Assembly: GCA_021521415.1 (NCBI GenBank) | Contig: JAIQDT010009104.1 | Location: 1 to 64,000, forward strand | DNA length: 64,000 nt | Direction: 5' to 3' | Source: Bidens hawaiensis | Lineage: Eukaryota > Streptophyta > Magnoliopsida > Asterales > Asteraceae | Part shown: positions 60,532-64,000 of the stretch, piece after piece | How positions within the stretch are numbered: the stretch's first letter is position 1 | Layout: every line of letters begins with the position of its first letter | Position numbers and translations under genes: made by a program | Notes under the pieces: generated by a model | The model's database searches: none | The model's input: only the letters and a program-made list of their open reading frames with translations | What the model was told of the DNA's origin: nothing

Positions 60532-60806
60532 TAGATGTACAAATTAACACGTTTGGGACCGATTCACTACAACCCGAACCGAATCAATTCGACCAAAAAA
60601 CCGGTTTCAACCAAATCGGTTCCCAAACTGACCCAGCTTGCCGGTTCTTGTACCAGTTACCCTTTTGAAACTACCAAACCGGTTTTAAACCGGACCAATT
60701 TGAAAAAAAATGGGTTTTGACCAGTTCGAACATTCATGCTCTTAAACCAATTTGGGTCAAACCGGTTTTGACCAGGCTTTGACCAAACCAGTTTTGTACA
60801 CCTCTA
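60532..60806. mobile_element. ACCGGTT-rich MITE
   Basis: Ends TAGATGTACAAA and TTTGTACACCTCTA, an imperfect inverted repeat, with many accggtt words inside. No clear target duplication. Confidence 0.5.
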
Positions 60807-60846
60807 TACTAGATTAATAGATTTGAGTGGGCTTCATAGCCCAGTT

Positions 60847-61094
60847 GAGAGGTGGGCAAATAAACAGGTTAACCGAACCGAGTTGAAAATCGAACCGAAA
60901 CTGAACCGGTTTTGTAATTTTCTCCACTAAAACCAGTTAACCGAACCAAAACCGACCTAAGCCCAAATCGAAACTGATCGTAACCTAGACAAGAAACCGG
61001 TTTCAACCCGAACCGAAACCGATCATAAACTGATTTTGACTTTTCTTTACCAAACCGAGCCGGTTTTGAGTTTTAAACCGGTTTGTGCACCTCT
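60847..61094. mobile_element. 248-bp hAT MITE
   Basis: Ends GAGAGGTGGGCAAA and TTTGTGCACCTCT. The flank AGCCCAGTT (60838-60846 and 61095-61103) is a perfect 9-bp match, probably the 8-bp target duplication GCCCAGTT plus one base. Confidence 0.85.
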
Positions 61095-61259
61095 AGCCCA
61101 GTTACATAAAACAATGCAGGCCCAGTTGAATCGAACAGCCCACCTAAGTTTAACAGCCCATAAAAAGGCAGGATATTATATACACACAACTCCTAAAATC
61201 TTTCAAATTATTATTTTTGTAATTGCTCTGCTAGTCTGCTACTAGTCGATTCAAGAATT

Positions 61260-61691
61260 ATGCCTACAGGTATCAACCTAAAACCCGAATGTATAATATC
61301 GGTCGGGTTTACGAAGGCTTTCGGATTGAGCTGGCCGGCTTTAAGCTCATATTTTTTTGTTTCTTGCTCGTTAAGTTATTAAACCTAACTAGCCTTTGTA
61401 TATACCCGCTATTGTAGTTGCAATATTTTAATAAAAAACTTTATGTCACCTTGACCAGACCACGTTATTTCTTGTGTGTCGTATATTTTCGTTTGTTTGC
61501 ATTGGTTATATTCTTGTTATAAACGCTAATTTCATCACATTGTGTTAGATGAAGATGACGTGCGGGCTATTTTCGAGGCGTGGATGATTTAATATAATAA
61601 AACGTACAAGAGCGTTGAAGAGAAGGAGAACAGGTTTCAGATTTTTAAAAATCGTCATAGGGAGAGAGAAAAGAACAACAAAAGTTTTTAA
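61260..61691 (+). pseudogene. Small papain-propeptide (I29) domain protein, nonsense-broken
   Basis: Exon 1 (61260-61269) gives ATG CCT ACA G with a GTATC donor; exon 2 starts after tgtgttag at 61549 and joins in frame. The product starts MPTDEDDVRAIFEAWMI, has a stop TAA at 61590-61592 where the family usually has Gln or Lys, and continues YNKTYKSVEEKENRFQIFKN to a stop at 61689-61691. The spacing E-x3-R-x3-F and the following Asn belong to the ERFNIN motif of the cathepsin propeptide inhibitor domain. Without a protease domain it would be a free-standing I29 peptide of about 60 residues, a type known in plants as a possible cysteine-protease inhibitor. ATTATATAC near 61172 may be its TATA box. 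Confidence 0.6.
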
Positions 61692-61744
61692 TTAATCAGA
61701 TGCATTATACACCTTTTGATATGTTTTAGGCCTACTAGAATTTT

Positions 61745-62720
61745 AGGATGTAATTAGACCAGTGTGATATATGGTGGCTTTTGGTTAAATTGGTCACTCT
61801 AGTTTGGTTAGTAACATTAGCAGCTCTGATTAACTCTGAAACAAAATCTGATGATTTGGTTTTATATATTTCTAGAAACCGAGTAGATGGTAATATAAAC
61901 CAAACCGAACCGAACTTATTGATTTTCATTTTTAATTCTTTTTTAAGTAATTTATGAGAACTTAATATGTATTTCATTCAAATATTTTATCCCAATTTCC
62001 AAATATATAATAATCAACTAGTTGTTAATTACTAAATCATTTAGGCCAAAATGATAGTTTTGTTTTTTTCCCCTCAAATGACAATATCGGTAAAACCGAA
62101 ACCAAAACCGAACCAAATCCAAACTGAAAACCGAAAAAAAAACAAGCATTTTTCGAGAATTCAATTCTTGGTTCGATTTTAGCTTAAAACCGGCACAAAC
62201 CGAGCCTTACACACCCTAGTAAAAATAAAAGAGGAGAGAAAAAGAAGATTAAAAAATCTATGGTTGTGCTTGGTGTGGTGCCGTAAGGTTTTGTGCTAAA
62301 ACCGAACCAAAGTCCTAAAATTAGACTTTTGGATTTTTGAAACCGTTTGGTTTTCGGTTTTTTCAGCTTTTGTCATATAAGCTTGAAATTCTTAGGCCGA
62401 AAAACAAGTTAGACCAAAAATAATGAATTTACGTATAAATAATTTTTTGATTATTAACTAAGTGACTATTATACATTTGACCAAAAATATTTAAGTTACA
62501 TATTTGTTAAATTCTTTTATATTACTTAATATAAAAAAAAATCTAGAAATTCAGTTTGGTTCGTTTTTTCGGTTTTTATTACATGTAAAACCAGCCGAAC
62601 CATAAATTTCGCTTTTATAAAAACATAAAACCAAATCGTTGATCGTTGTTTTGAATCTGTTTTTTTGTTAGGATATTTCCGTTTATGCATTCTGGATCAG
62701 TTTTTCGGTTTCTTCCGCAC
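61745..62720. mobile_element. Two decayed CCGAACC-type MITEs
   Basis: A first relic ends ccttacacaccctag (62205-62219). A second spans about 62261-62720 and ends ttcttccgcaccctta. Both have aaccgaacc, tttcggttttt and ggccgaaaa words as in 5738-6292 and 16167-16683. No target duplications are clear. Confidence 0.5.
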
Positions 62721-62839
62721 CCTTAAAAAAATCTAACTATTTACTTAAAAAATAAAATATAAACAAAATATCCAAAAACATATTAAACACATAGCCGCCT
62801 CCCCAAAACTAGATATAAACAAATAAATCGCATCATCCC

Positions 62840-63000
62840 CAATTCCTTCCAACCCAAACCCTAGAATTGCATACGGATCCCAAATCCACTCAAATCATAA
62901 CCCATACTCAATTCAATACCCATCGATTATTAATCATTCATCACTTTCTCGATCTACACCGTATAAACCCCAGGTTCGCCGACTATTTTCTCCATCTAAT
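62840..63000 (+). promoter_or_regulatory. Probable promoter and leader exon of a gene to the right
   Basis: AAACCCTAG (about 62866-62875) and a CT/CA-rich, G-poor stretch resemble a plant 5' UTR. ccccag|gttcgccg near 62972 could be a leader-exon donor. The following 1 kb (63000-64000) is T-rich like a long first intron with telo-box-like gaaccctaat at 63261. No coding exon is seen before the window ends. Confidence 0.4.
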
Positions 63001-64000
63001 CGTTATTATATGCTGCATCTGATCTATTATATGTTTGTGTATGTATATGTTTAGTAAAATAAAACCCTTGATTGTTTGATGATAAAGGTTGTTAATTGTT
63101 AGTAAATCTATTCAGTTTCATTGTTATATGTTTAATAAAACCCTTGCTTGTTTGATGATAAAGGTTTATTGAGTGTTTGTGATCTAGTTAGCTTAGTAAA
63201 GCCCTAGCTTTAGAATTAAAGGTTAGTTAATTATATTTGATAGAGGTTGATATATTGAATTGAACCCTAATTGATGTTTAATACGTCTTAAAAATTGCTT
63301 TTTTTGTTTTTATTTTTTCCATAGAATGGTGAGTATTGAAACAATCAGTATAGCTACAGATATAATAATGCTCTTGAGTTGAAAACATAATTTTATAAGT
63401 AGGATGCATTGCATGTATATTACAGTAATCTTAAGCTGCAAATATAATACTCTGGTTTTTTATTTAAGTGTTTCAATTGTTGTATGCACTTGAATACATT
63501 ATAAGTGGCAAGTTGAATACAAGTTACTGAATTTGTTTTATTGTTGCTTCTGTTTTTAGTGTTTCGCTTGATTTATTGTTTGCTTCATTTCAAAACAAAA
63601 TCGAAAATTTTTTCTAGGAAAGGGCCATTTTACTTCGAGTAAGGCCTCAAAAACAGTTGAGCCAGACCTGATTTAGTGAGTATATTGCATAGAGTTGATT
63701 ATGTGAATAAAATTGATAAAGTCGATTTGGTTATTTAATTGTTCCATGTTTCTATCTGGTTTAGCTGGTTTAAGTTGCCTGTTTGTTATAAGTTTATTTT
63801 TTGAATTGCTTCTGTAGTTTGTTATCTATAGATGATGATATTATCCTTGAAAATCTTTTGATTATATTTATGCATGCTATATCATTTTTTTAGTTGTTTG
63901 AGCTGCTGTTCGGGTTGTTATGAGTCTAGGTAGTTAAAAGATTCAAGGCGCATGCCTGGTGCCCTGGTCCAAGTTTTTTTTGGCTATTTCAGACTTGTTT

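Noticed and set aside
63320..63340. Possible micro-exon (ccatag, AATG, gtgagt) with a start codon
   Set aside because: Splice-like words this short occur by chance in AT-rich introns; no downstream exon supports it.

Overview
This window is nuclear DNA of a flowering plant. It is AT-rich, its genes have introns with GT-AG borders, and most of it is plant transposons of many classes nested in one another. A eudicot of the daisy family (Asteraceae) fits the repeats, above all the CCGAAC-rich hAT MITEs and the CGAGC-rich MITEs, but that assignment is inference. There is no bacterial, organellar or CRISPR sequence.

Only two genes look intact. One is a four-exon minus-strand gene for the ribosome-biogenesis protein RLP24 (24896-26686), with a typical translation-gene promoter (telo-box and GGCCCA motifs). 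The other is an intronless DREB-type AP2/ERF transcription factor (35824-36540). A third gene may start at the right edge (about 62860 onward), where only a leader exon and intron are visible.

The left third (1-24.9 kb) is a graveyard of duplicated, broken genes. Two copies of the S1-domain half of a plastid EF-Ts gene lie at 570-1716 and 11482-12707. The second is fused by microhomology to a truncated copy of a GT47 exostosin-like glycosyltransferase gene (12705-13946). A longer exostosin copy follows (14244-24702), broken by a nonsense codon, frameshifts, MITEs and a hAT transposon with a perfect 8-bp target duplication (GCTAAATA). A 3961-bp block covering the end of the MITE, an exostosin exon and most of the hAT element is present twice in tandem (16260-20220 and 20221-24181), almost base for base. 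Another broken gene (coiled coil plus membrane segments) is split by a 3.05-kb solo LTR at 6688-9740.

The middle (27-47 kb) is mostly non-coding apart from the AP2/ERF gene. It carries MITEs with clear target duplications, a 0.7-kb near-perfect hairpin (31501-32210), a long-TIR Mutator-like MITE (33961-34831), a 491-bp direct repeat pair with filler DNA at its breakpoint, a CACTA end and a PIF/Harbinger-like composite (42218-44936).

The right third (47-64 kb) holds a complete but disabled Ty1/copia retrotransposon (47211-55786, target duplication AACCT) with a 2-kb solo LTR nested inside it. Its primer-binding position does not resemble initiator tRNA-Met. Instead it is a perfect 15-nt complement of its own LTR, which suggests self-priming. 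A second, truncated minus-strand copia relic with an ordinary tRNA-Met site lies at 56455-58765 and carries a Harbinger MITE. A broken two-exon gene for a small papain-propeptide (I29) protein lies at 61260-61691.
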